Source: Rhodobacter sp.
GTDB lineage: Bacteria > Pseudomonadota > Alphaproteobacteria > Rhodobacterales > Rhodobacteraceae
Direction: 5' to 3'
DNA: 6,816 bases
Assembly: GCA_027482795.1 (NCBI GenBank)
Contig: JAIXVS010000372.1
Coordinates: forward strand, 1 to 6,816
Both the position numbers and the translations under genes were made by a program. Shown here one piece after another: positions 1-4,534 of the stretch (positions are counted from its first letter, which is position 1; each line of letters begins with the position of its first letter). The notes under the pieces were generated by a model. That model was given only the letters and a program-made list of their open reading frames with translations, made no database searches and was not told where the DNA came from.

Positions 1-486
1 CCATCTTCGGTCTCGGCGCTGGGGCTGGATGTGATCCAGCATGTTGACCGCGAGGCGGAGTTGGATTTGACCAAGGGCTTTCTGGCCCAGCGGCACTTTG
101 CACTGGTCTCGTCCCGTTATACCAAGCCCAATATCATCACCAAACCTCTGCGCTGGGGCGCGGGGCATCACCGCATCAAGGGGCGCAATTTTCACATCGA
201 CCCGCACCTGTATATGTTCCATTTCGGATCGGTCGATCTGGCCTTTTCGGCGGCGCGCAACGGGGATCGTGATGCAACTTCGGTTGGCTGGACGGCCCAC
301 ATCGCGCGGCGCTATGCGCTGTTTGATCTGATGAAAAAGTCGGCCCCCATTGACGGGGACGGATACTTTGCCACCGCCCGCCGCCTGCTGACATGGCGCC
401 GCCCGATCTATGCGTGGAACAAACCGCAAATGATCAAAGGCGATCCTGTGGTGGAAATTCCCGCGCGGTTTTGGGATACCGTTTAG
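1..486 (+). CDS. Probable glycosyltransferase (GT2-like), C-terminal part, 5' end outside window
   Basis: The reading frame is open from the first base to TAG at 484-486, giving 161 residues without an N-terminus. A GTG at position 31 is in frame, but coding continues upstream of it, so the gene is cut by the window edge. The visible part has a run with TKPNIITKPLRWG followed by H-x-I-K-G-R-N-F-H-I-D-P-H-L-Y and FHFGSVDL. I recall this pattern from the C-terminal half of family 2-like glycosyltransferases annotated in Rhodobacteraceae. The nucleotide-sugar binding fold and DxD motif would lie upstream and cannot be seen. If the call is right, the protein transfers a sugar from an activated donor to a surface or cell-envelope glycan, but donor and acceptor are unknown. 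No signal peptide or membrane segment is visible in this part. Assignment rests on remembered family resemblance, so it is moderate; being a real gene is near certain. Confidence 0.55.
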   Translation, partial: PSSVSALGLDVIQHVDREAELDLTKGFLAQRHFALVSSRYTKPNIITKPLRWGAGHHRIKGRNFHIDPHLYMFHFGSVDLAFSAARNGDRDATSVGWTAHIARRYALFDLMKKSAPIDGDGYFATARRLLTWRRPIYAWNKPQMIKGDPVVEIPARFWDTV

Positions 487-503
487 CCTTTAATTTCAGC
501 AGC

Positions 504-526
504 GGCGCGGTTTTGCGCCATATTTT
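504..526 (+). terminator. Possible Rho-independent terminator after the glycosyltransferase
   Basis: GGCGC at 504-508 pairs with GCGCC at 515-519 around a 6-nt loop, followed by the T-rich stretch ATATTTT. It lies 17 bp past the stop codon. The stem is only 5 bp, so this is a weak candidate. Confidence 0.35.
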
Positions 527-554
527 CACAAAACATTCAGCATGATATTGTAAT
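525..554 (+). promoter_or_regulatory. Candidate sigma-70 promoter for the Nudix gene
   Basis: TTCACA at 525-530 matches the -35 consensus at 5 of 6 bases. TGTAAT at 549-554 matches the -10 consensus at 5 of 6, with an 18-bp spacer. Transcription would start near 561, leaving a leader of about 40 nt before the ATG at 600. This also argues against the in-frame TTG at 564 as the start codon. It is seen by eye only. Confidence 0.4.
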
Positions 555-599
555 CGCCTGTTATTGGCCCACAATAGTGCCAAAAATGAAAGCAGCGAA

Positions 600-1067
600 A
601 TGACCCTGTTACCGCGCAACCTTTTGGGGATGGCAGTGCCACCTGTCGAACACATCCGCCCGCAAATCGCGGCACTGTGCTGGCGCAAAAAGCGCGGGCA
701 GGTAGAGGTGTTGCTGATCACCAGCCGCGATACGGGGCGCTGGGTTTTGCCAAAGGGCTGGCCAATGGATGGGCGCGCCGCACATGAGGCCGCTGCCATT
801 GAAGCATGGGAAGAGGCGGGCGTGCGCGGCGCGATTTCCGACCAGCCCCTTGGCCGTTTTCAATATGATAAGCAGCACCCTTCCAAACCCACCCAGCGCT
901 GCGAAGTCACGGTTTACCCGCTGCGCGTGGCGCGGCTAGAGCCGAAATTCCCCGAACGCCATGAACGCCGCCGCAAATGGTTTTCTGCGCGCAAAGCTGC
1001 CAAAGCCGTGCACGAGGCGGAACTGACCGAGTTGATTTTGACGGCCAGTGCCCAATTGGCCAAGTAA
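600..1067 (+). CDS. Nudix hydrolase, diphosphoinositol-polyphosphate phosphohydrolase-like
   Basis: The product is a 155-residue cytosolic protein of typical single-domain Nudix length. The Nudix box spans about residues 53-75, from GWPM to EAWEEAGV. The metal-binding core E-x-W-E-E-x-G is intact (E68, E71, E72, G74). The usual Arg before the first Glu is Ile67, and the upstream Glu position is Arg59. The segment W-V-L-P-K-G-W-P-M before the box is characteristic of the alphaproteobacterial DIPP-like subgroup, in which these two positions vary. Such enzymes cleave nucleoside diphosphates linked to another moiety, or inositol pyrophosphates; the substrate here cannot be read from sequence. I chose ATG at 600. 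The in-frame TTG at 564 would sit almost on the predicted transcription start, and the residues it adds do not look like family sequence. ATG at 630 is a second alternative. The gene is followed after 65 bp by the DUF1178 gene. Confidence 0.88.
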   Translation: MTLLPRNLLGMAVPPVEHIRPQIAALCWRKKRGQVEVLLITSRDTGRWVLPKGWPMDGRAAHEAAAIEAWEEAGVRGAISDQPLGRFQYDKQHPSKPTQRCEVTVYPLRVARLEPKFPERHERRRKWFSARKAAKAVHEAELTELILTASAQLAK

Positions 1068-1132
1068 CGCAGGGCTTGCGGTGCGGCTAAATACGCCTAC
1101 ATTCATAGCTTTATGGCGGTTGGGAATTTAGG

Positions 1133-1558
1133 ATGATTTGTTTCACCCTGCGCTGCGGCAAGGATCACAGTTTTGACAGTTGGTTCACCTCGTCACAGGC
1201 GTTTGAGGCTTTGGCGCATGCGGGCCATTTGGCCTGCCCGATCTGCGGTGATGCAGACGTTGCTAAGGGCCTGATGGCCCCTGCCATTGCCAGCAAAACC
1301 AGCGATGAAGCGCCCGCGCCCCTGACCCAGCCGAAGACCGACGTTGAACAGGCAATGGCGCAAATGCGCCAAATGATTGAAGAAAACTCGGATTATGTCG
1401 GCATGAATTTCGCAGCAGAGGCGCGCAAAATCCATCTGGGCGAGGCCCCAACCCGCGCCATTTACGGCGAGGCCAAGGCCGACGAGGCGCGCGCCTTGCT
1501 AGAAGACGGCATTCCCGTCGCCCCCCTGCCCTTTATGCCCCGAACAAAGGTGAATTGA
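1133..1558 (+). CDS. DUF1178 family protein
   Basis: The product is 141 residues with the full DUF1178 pattern: N-terminal MICFTLRC, then H-x-F-x-x-W-F-x-S-S, then C-P-I-C-G near residue 35, then G-L-M-A-P-A, ending in GIPVAPLPFMPRTKVN. Cys8, His12, Cys35 and Cys38 could form a small zinc-ribbon-like site; this is an inference from spacing. The middle (about residues 55-75) is a low-complexity Ala/Pro linker, followed by a helical region containing ENSDYVGMNFAAEAR. The biochemical function of the family is unknown. The upstream gap of 65 bp has no clear terminator and only a weak promoter-like pair (TTGCGG at 1076, TACATT at 1098), so co-transcription with the Nudix gene is plausible. The stop codon shares one base with the ATG of the following SDR gene. 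Confidence 0.92.
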   Translation: MICFTLRCGKDHSFDSWFTSSQAFEALAHAGHLACPICGDADVAKGLMAPAIASKTSDEAPAPLTQPKTDVEQAMAQMRQMIEENSDYVGMNFAAEARKIHLGEAPTRAIYGEAKADEARALLEDGIPVAPLPFMPRTKVN

Positions 1559-2199
1559 TGCGTGTTTTGATCACAGGAGCCAATCGCGGCATTGGGCTGG
1601 CCTTGGCGCAGCATTATGCACAGGTGGGGGCGCAGGTGCTATCTGGCGCGCGGCAGCCCGCGTCTGGGCAGATTGCCATCGATGTGACCGATCCTGCATC
1701 CTTGCAGGCGGCATCGGCGCAAAACGGCGGCGCGTTGGATTTGCTGATTTGCAATGCGGGTGTTTATTTGGATAAGGGCGAGTCATTGGACAGTGGCTTT
1801 GCAGCACAGCTTTGGGCCGATAGTTTTGCCACCAATGTCACGGGTGTTTTCCATACTGTGCAGGCCTTTTTGCCGCAACTGCGCGCCGCGCGGGGCAAAG
1901 TGGCGATCATCTCATCCATCATGGGGTCTGGCGCGTCAACCAGCGGCGGCAGTTATATCTACCGCGCGTCAAAGGCGGCGGCGGCCAATTTGGGCCGCAA
2001 TCTGGCCTTGGATTTGGCCCGTGATGGGATTGCTGTTGGCATTTATCACCCAGGCTGGGTGCAAACAGATATGGGCGGGGCGGGGGCCAGCATTTCGGTG
2101 CAAACATCGGCGGCAGGTTTGGCACAGCGCTTTACGGCTCTGTCGCTGGCCAATTCTGGCTGCTTTGAAAGCTATGATGGCACGGCCCTGACCTTTTAG
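1558..2199 (+). CDS. SDR family oxidoreductase (short-chain dehydrogenase/reductase)
   Basis: The product is 213 residues, slightly shorter than the classical ~250-residue SDR. It has a Rossmann fold with the cofactor glycine motif T-G-A-N-R-G-I-G at residues 6-13, D-V at 42-43, N-A-G at 66-68, Asn93 in helix 4, catalytic Ser at about 119-120, and Y-R-A-S-K with Tyr135 and Lys139. The H-P-G-W-V-Q-T-D-M motif (164-172) follows the active site. All catalytic residues are present, so it should be an active NAD(P)-dependent oxidoreductase. The short length and Y-R-A-S-K-A-A context resemble the C-factor (CsgA)-like SDRs, but the substrate is unknown. The start is ATG at 1558, overlapping the TGA of DUF1178 by one base, with AAGGTGA at 1547-1553 placed 4 nt upstream. 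This predicts translational coupling. A TTG at 1555 is a poorer start. A strong hairpin begins in the stop codon. Confidence 0.93.
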   Translation: MRVLITGANRGIGLALAQHYAQVGAQVLSGARQPASGQIAIDVTDPASLQAASAQNGGALDLLICNAGVYLDKGESLDSGFAAQLWADSFATNVTGVFHTVQAFLPQLRAARGKVAIISSIMGSGASTSGGSYIYRASKAAAANLGRNLALDLARDGIAVGIYHPGWVQTDMGGAGASISVQTSAAGLAQRFTALSLANSGCFESYDGTALTF

Positions 2200-2233
2200 G
2201 GCAGGCCCATGGCCTGCCCCTATGTCGCTTTTT
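2199..2233 (+). terminator. Rho-independent-like terminator between convergent SDR and ferredoxin genes
   Basis: GGGCAGGCC at 2199-2207 and GGCCTGCCC at 2211-2219 form a perfect 9-bp stem around a CAT loop. The first G is the last base of the SDR stop codon. Five T residues follow at 2229-2233, but 9 nt beyond the stem, so it is not a textbook intrinsic terminator. It lies between two converging genes and may act on both; on the - strand no T-run follows it. Confidence 0.6.
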
Positions 2234-2555
2234 ATATTTGCTTTTCAGGCATGTAGACGCGCAGGCCATCCAGCGCATCGCTGACCTTGATCTGGCAGGT
2301 TAGGCGCGAGCGTTTGGCATCGGGCTGGAAGGCGAAATCCAGCATATCCTCTTCCATCGCGTCCTTTTTCGGCAGGCGCGCAACCCATGCTTCATCGACG
2401 TAAACATGGCAGGTCGAGCAGGCGCAGGCCCCGCCGCAGTCGGCCTCGATCCCGCGCACGCCATTGTCGCGCGCGCCTTCCATCACGGTCATGCCAGTGG
2501 CCACGTCGATGATGTGTTCTTTGCCGCCAAACTCGACGTAGGTGATTTTTGCCAT
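2232..2555 (-). CDS. fdxE: [2Fe-2S] ferredoxin, adrenodoxin/ferredoxin VI type
   Basis: The product is a 107-residue cytosolic electron carrier. The cluster ligands fit the adrenodoxin pattern C-x5-C-x2-C-x37-C: Cys40, Cys46, Cys49 and Cys87. An extra Cys44 sits within the loop D-C-G-G-A-C-A-C-S-T-C-H, as is usual in this family. The acidic stretch E-E-D-M-L-D-F-A (about 68-75) is the known interaction face for partner reductases and P450-type oxygenases. The C-terminus LRVYMPEKQI and the N-terminus MAKITYVEF closely resemble Rhodobacter capsulatus ferredoxin VI (FdxE), from memory. Physiological partners are not visible here; related proteins serve P450s or Fe-S/isoprenoid-linked reactions. 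ATG at 2555 is chosen because GAAAAGGG lies 7 nt upstream. The in-frame ATG at 2561 is only 1 nt from that site. The frame stays open on to 2963, but that extension is non-family sequence antisense to the OB-fold gene. Confidence 0.95.
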   Translation of the reverse strand: MAKITYVEFGGKEHIIDVATGMTVMEGARDNGVRGIEADCGGACACSTCHVYVDEAWVARLPKKDAMEEDMLDFAFQPDAKRSRLTCQIKVSDALDGLRVYMPEKQI

Positions 2556-2562
2556 TGTCATG

Positions 2563-2570
2563 CCCTTTTC
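2563..2570 (-). promoter_or_regulatory. Ribosome-binding site deciding the ferredoxin start
   Basis: GAAAAGGG on the - strand lies 7 nt before the ATG at 2555 but only 1 nt before the ATG at 2561. It therefore favours the downstream start and rules out the long N-terminal extension. Confidence 0.7.
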
Positions 2571-2630
2571 GGTATTTTGGGCGTGATACGACAGGCGCGC
2601 GGGAATTTCCAGTGCAGATTGAAAAAAATG

Positions 2631-2677
2631 CGTATGCGGCGCGTATGTTTCGCGTATTGCATCCGTATTGCATCCGT
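2631..2677. repeat. 11-bp-phased CGTAT repeat array
   Basis: CGTAT occurs at 2631, 2642, 2653 and 2664, and CGT again at 2675, each exactly 11 bp after the last. The third and fourth units are identical (CGTATTGCATC); the first two share CGTATG. The array lies in the divergent intergenic region, 76 bp upstream of the ferredoxin start and 72 bp upstream of the OB-fold gene. A spacing near one helical turn would put all copies on one DNA face, which would suit a cooperative regulator; no binding protein can be named. Confidence 0.75.
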
Positions 2678-2687
2678 CCCTACAGCG

Positions 2688-2725
2688 CGCCATTTGGGCA
2701 GCGCGCGCTGCCCTTGCAAATGGCG
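2688..2725. repeat. 38-bp imperfect palindrome with perfect 18-bp core
   Basis: The core at 2696-2713 is a perfect palindrome, GGGCAGCGC followed by GCGCTGCCC. It is flanked by arms CGCCATTTG (2688-2696) and CAAATGGCG (2717-2725), offset by a 4-nt bulge. The right arm overlaps the predicted -35 box of the OB-fold gene. No T-run follows on either strand, so it is not an evident terminator. An operator or DNA cruciform is possible. Confidence 0.7.
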
Positions 2726-2741
2726 GCAGATGTTCTATATT
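2714..2741 (+). promoter_or_regulatory. Predicted promoter of the OB-fold gene
   Basis: TTGCAA at 2714-2719 (-35, 4 of 6 matches) and TATATT at 2736-2741 (-10, 5 of 6) are separated by 16 bp. The expected transcription start falls at about 2747-2749, on or next to the ATG at 2749, so the mRNA would be leaderless. The -10 box lies inside the spacer of the SOS box, a natural arrangement for LexA repression. Confidence 0.55.
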
Positions 2742-2746
2742 TGTTC
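2732..2746 (+). promoter_or_regulatory. LexA (SOS) box, GTTC-N7-GTTC
   Basis: GTTC at 2732-2735 and GTTC at 2743-2746 are separated by exactly 7 A/T bases. This is the direct-repeat operator described for alphaproteobacterial LexA, including Rhodobacter. It ends 2 bp before the ATG of the OB-fold gene and covers its predicted -10 box. I saw no second copy elsewhere in the window. Confidence 0.7.
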
Positions 2747-2748
2747 CT

Positions 2749-3168
2749 ATGACTCTGATCCGCCCCACCCCAGATTGGATGGCGCAAACCCCTGCGCCCG
2801 ATACATGGCCGCGCCCGCCTGCGGCCCTGCCCGCCGAGCGGCTGGTAGAGCCGCGCGTGGGGGCAAAGGTTTGCGTGGCGGGGCTGGTTTTGGTGCGCCA
2901 ACGCCCTGGCACGGCGAAGGGGGTTATTTTCCTAACGCTGGAAGATGAAACAGGCACCGCCAATGTGGTGGTCTGGGCGCAAACCTATGAAAAGTATCGC
3001 CGCGCGGTGATTGCGGGGCGGCTTCTGCGCGTAACGGGGCGCTTACAGCGCGAATGTAATGTGGTGCATGTGGTGGCCGAGCATATTGAAGATATATCCC
3101 ACATGCTGGACCGCCTGCTGACTGAAGGTTTCGCGCCAGACGGCGTGCGCGCGGGTGATCAGCCGTAG
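2749..3168 (+). CDS. Stand-alone OB-fold protein similar to the C-terminal domain of DnaE2 (ImuC)
   Basis: The product is 139 residues. Residues about 38-117 match the C-terminal OB-fold nucleic-acid-binding domain of error-prone polymerase DnaE2: V-A-G-L-V-L-V-R-Q-R-P-G-T-A-K-G-V-I-F, then L-T-L-E-D-E-T-G-T-A-N-V-V-V-W, then G-R-L-Q-R-E and V-V-H-V-V-A-E-H-I-E-D-I-S. DnaE2 is about 1,000-1,100 residues, so PHP, palm, fingers and HhH parts are all absent; no remnant is seen in the 190 bp upstream. The N-terminal 36 residues are Pro-rich and unlike DnaE2, and the usual S-R-D-F-H end of DnaE2 is missing. ATG at 2749 has no Shine-Dalgarno sequence but sits at the predicted transcription start. 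ATG at 2779 is the alternative start. The intact frame and family-like conservation argue for a functional gene. A role in SOS-linked single-strand DNA binding or translesion synthesis is inferred from the domain and the LexA box. Confidence 0.8.
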   Translation: MTLIRPTPDWMAQTPAPDTWPRPPAALPAERLVEPRVGAKVCVAGLVLVRQRPGTAKGVIFLTLEDETGTANVVVWAQTYEKYRRAVIAGRLLRVTGRLQRECNVVHVVAEHIEDISHMLDRLLTEGFAPDGVRAGDQP

Positions 3169-3180
3169 CGCAGGCTAGCC

Positions 3181-3199
3181 AGCGCATCGATTTTGCGCT
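3181..3199 (+). repeat. Short inverted repeat after the OB-fold gene
   Basis: AGCGCA at 3181-3186 pairs with TGCGCT at 3194-3199 around a 7-nt loop. A competing pairing uses TAGCGCA at 3166-3172 with TGCGCTA at 3194-3200. No T-tract follows, so it is at best a weak terminator or mRNA 3' structure. Confidence 0.3.
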
Positions 3200-3241
3200 A
3201 TAAGCAGCCAAACGCCCCCGCAGAGGGGCTGATGGGCAGCG

Positions 3242-3790
3242 ATGGGCAACAGATTTATAAAGATTGGGCTAAGACAGCCAGCGGCGATTTTCGCCGTTAT
3301 GGCGCTGATGTCATGCCAATCTGCCCCCCCTGTTGGGCTGGCGAAAACCAGCAGCCAGATCGCAGTTTTGCGCCTGAAGGCGGGCGAGACACCGCCGCAA
3401 AGCCAAGGCAAATGTTGGGCCTCTGACACCAGCCCCGCCGTGATTGAAACCATCACCGAACAGGTGCAAGTGCTGCCCGAACGGCGCGATGGCGCGGGCA
3501 ATATCACCCAAGCGGCGCAGTTTCAAACCCGCACCGCGCAGCGCATGGTATCGGATCGTGCGGTTGTCTGGTTCGCCTCGCCCTGCCCCGATGCCGTGAC
3601 TGTGGGCTTTGTCGCCAGCCTGCAACGCGCCTTAAAGGCGCGCGGGCGGTTTTTCGCCCCTGTCACGGGCGCGTGGGACGCGGAAACATTGGCCGCTTTG
3701 CAAAAGTTTCAACGCGAACGTGGTCTGGATAGCCCCGTCATTTCGCTGGCAGCGGCGCAGGAATTGGGGCTGGTGGCGGCGGATTTATAG
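3242..3790 (+). CDS. Putative lipoprotein with peptidoglycan-binding domain
   Basis: The product is 182 residues. The N-terminus has basic residues (R4, K7, R11), a hydrophobic stretch AAIFAVMAL, and a lipobox L-M-S-C with Cys25, so export and lipidation by signal peptidase II are predicted. The residue after Cys is Gln rather than Asp, which favours outer-membrane sorting by the E. coli rule, though this is uncertain here. Residues about 121-177 fit a PG_binding_1 domain: V-A-S-L-Q-R-A-L-K-A-R-G, V-T-G-A-W-D-A-E-T-L-A-A-L-Q-K-F-Q and a closing G-L-D-S. The middle has K-C-W-A-S-D-T-S-P-A-V-I-E-T. Cys58 and Cys115 could form a disulfide. It probably anchors the envelope to peptidoglycan or recruits a partner; there is no enzymatic domain. 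A TGA in frame at 3230-3232 limits the start to 3242. The nearest SD-like GGG is weak, and AGAGGGG lies 13 nt away. Confidence 0.8.
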   Translation: MGNRFIKIGLRQPAAIFAVMALMSCQSAPPVGLAKTSSQIAVLRLKAGETPPQSQGKCWASDTSPAVIETITEQVQVLPERRDGAGNITQAAQFQTRTAQRMVSDRAVVWFASPCPDAVTVGFVASLQRALKARGRFFAPVTGAWDAETLAALQKFQRERGLDSPVISLAAAQELGLVAADL

Positions 3791-3820
3791 CAACGCCCTG
3801 CCGCGCTGCGGCGCGCGCAA

Positions 3821-4192
3821 TCATCTGCCCGCGCGCAACCCTTCGGCAGCCCATTTCGCCAAAAACGCCGAACGGTTTGGGCTGACCGAGTCAATGCGGG
3901 CAAGCAAGTCGGCAGGCAGGGTGATGTTCACACGCACCGAAGGGCTGGGCAAAAGCGCGGGCAAAAGCACCCATTGACCGTTGTCCAACGGCTTTACCTC
4001 TGCGGGGGGTGGAATGGCAGCGCGATCTGCGGCCAGATCATCGATGACCTCTTGCAAAATGATGGCGGCATCGGCCATTGCGGCGGCGGCAGTATCGCCC
4101 GACCCATTCACATTGATGCTGGGAATAGTCACGCCGAATAGGCCCGCATCATCGACGGGCCACAAGATTGCGGGATAAAAAACCTGTGCCAT
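3821..4192 (-). CDS. hicB: HicB family antitoxin
   Basis: The product is 123 residues. The N-terminal part (about 5-60) has the HicB pattern: Y-P-A-I-L-W, G-L-F-G-V-T-I-P-S, then G-D-T-A-A-A-A-M-A-D-A and a long Ala-rich helix. This is the partial RNase H-like fold that masks HicA. Residues about 86-119 (V-R-V-N-I-T-L-P-A-D-L-L-A-R-I-D through R-S-A-F-L-A-K-W-A) look like a ribbon-helix-helix DNA-binding domain, which would let the complex repress its own promoter. The gene lies 10 nt after hicA on the same strand, in toxin-first order. The start is ATG at 4192, with TAAGG 8 nt upstream; the TTG at 4198 adds only two residues and is less likely. Its 3' end faces the lipoprotein gene 30 bp away, where only a 5-bp GC hairpin (3800-3812) without a T-run is seen. 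Confidence 0.92.
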   Translation of the reverse strand: MAQVFYPAILWPVDDAGLFGVTIPSINVNGSGDTAAAAMADAAIILQEVIDDLAADRAAIPPPAEVKPLDNGQWVLLPALLPSPSVRVNITLPADLLARIDSVSPNRSAFLAKWAAEGLRAGR

Positions 4193-4200
4193 GTTCAAAA

Positions 4201-4205
4201 CCTTA
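4201..4205 (-). promoter_or_regulatory. hicB ribosome-binding site overlapping the hicA stop
   Basis: TAAGG on the - strand combines the hicA stop codon TAA (4205-4203) with an AAGG site 8 nt before the hicB ATG. This predicts that ribosomes finishing hicA help start hicB, which would keep toxin and antitoxin synthesis coupled. Confidence 0.6.
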
Positions 4206-4382
4206 GATCAGCTTTACGCCTGTTTGCTTTTCAATCGCGCGCACCACAGTTTCGGCAATTTCTGTTTGCCGCGAAACCGCCGAAAGATAGGCATCGCCGC
4301 GATACACTTTGGTATGACTGCCGCCTTCTTTCAGCGTCAGGCCAGCCTCTTGCAGTTTTTTCAACATGTCGCGGCGTTTCAT
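4203..4382 (-). CDS. hicA: HicA family toxin (mRNA interferase)
   Basis: The product is 59 residues, the usual HicA size, with the double-stranded-RNA-binding-like fold: M-K-R-R-D-M-L-K-K-L-Q-E-A-G, then the catalytic loop E-G-G-S-H-T-K-V with His23, then I-A-E-T-V-V-R-A-I-E-K-Q-T-G-V. HicA cleaves mRNA and blocks translation until HicB neutralises it. All core residues are present, so the toxin is probably active. The family's common P-R-H strand end is V-S-R-Q here. ATG at 4382 has GGGG 5 nt upstream. An in-frame ATG at 4403 would add seven residues but overlaps the predicted -10 box, so it cannot be used from that promoter. hicB follows directly. Confidence 0.93.
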   Translation of the reverse strand: MKRRDMLKKLQEAGLTLKEGGSHTKVYRGDAYLSAVSRQTEIAETVVRAIEKQTGVKLI

Positions 4383-4403
4383 ATGCGCCCCATATATGTG
4401 CAT

Positions 4404-4432
4404 AAAATACGCATTCCCTAAACCCGCGTCAA
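4404..4432 (-). promoter_or_regulatory. Predicted hicAB promoter
   Basis: On the - strand TTGACG (4432-4427, 5 of 6 -35 matches) and TATTTT (4409-4404, 4 of 6 -10 matches) are separated by 17 bp. Transcription would start about 15 nt before the hicA ATG at 4382. It lies downstream of the degP terminator, giving hicAB its own unit. Confidence 0.6.
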
Positions 4433-4450
4433 TATGAATATGCGCATTGA
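4429..4450. promoter_or_regulatory. Candidate HicB operator (inverted repeat over the hicAB -35 box)
   Basis: TCAAT at 4429-4433 and ATTGA at 4446-4450 form an inverted repeat overlapping the -35 box. ATATGCGC also occurs twice in direct orientation, at 4381-4388 and 4438-4445, bracketing the promoter. A TATGC/GCATA pair spans 4382-4403. The ribbon-helix-helix domain in HicB makes autoregulation at such sites likely, but which repeat is bound is a guess. Confidence 0.4.
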
Positions 4451-4486
4451 ATACACATGTTCGATTTTGCGCGTGGGCCGCATAGA

Positions 4487-4518
4487 AAAAGGGCGGCAGG
4501 TTGCCCTGCCGCCCTTTT
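4487..4518 (-). terminator. Rho-independent terminator of degP
   Basis: GGGCGGCAGG at 4491-4500 pairs perfectly with CCTGCCGCCC at 4505-4514. The stem extends through four A-T pairs, giving 14 bp in all. On the - strand the loop is GCAA (a GNRA-type tetraloop) and the stem is followed by TTTTT. It starts 17 bp past the degP stop codon and is a classical intrinsic terminator. Confidence 0.92.
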
Positions 4519-4534
4519 CGGATATGTCGCGCCT

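Noticed and set aside
434..878. - strand open frames opposite the Nudix gene
   Set aside because: They overlap the Nudix box coding region in antisense and have no recognisable domain.
2668..2748. Upstream start (ATG 2668) for the OB-fold protein
   Set aside because: The 27 added residues pass through the palindrome, promoter and SOS box and have no DnaE2-like sequence.
2556..2963. Long N-terminal extension of the ferredoxin reading frame (243 residues in all)
   Set aside because: The extension is antisense to the OB-fold gene, has no ferredoxin-family similarity, and the ribosome-binding site at 2563-2570 places the start at 2555.
3813..3838. GCGCGCAA direct repeat at 3813-3820 and 3831-3838 across the hicB stop codon
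   Set aside because: It is short and GC-rich in a GC-rich genome, with no matching partner on the far side of hicAB, so it does not support an insertion boundary.
4383..4403. Seven-residue N-terminal extension of HicA
   Set aside because: It has no Shine-Dalgarno site and its ATG overlaps the predicted -10 box, while ATG 4382 has GGGG at 5 nt spacing and gives normal HicA length.
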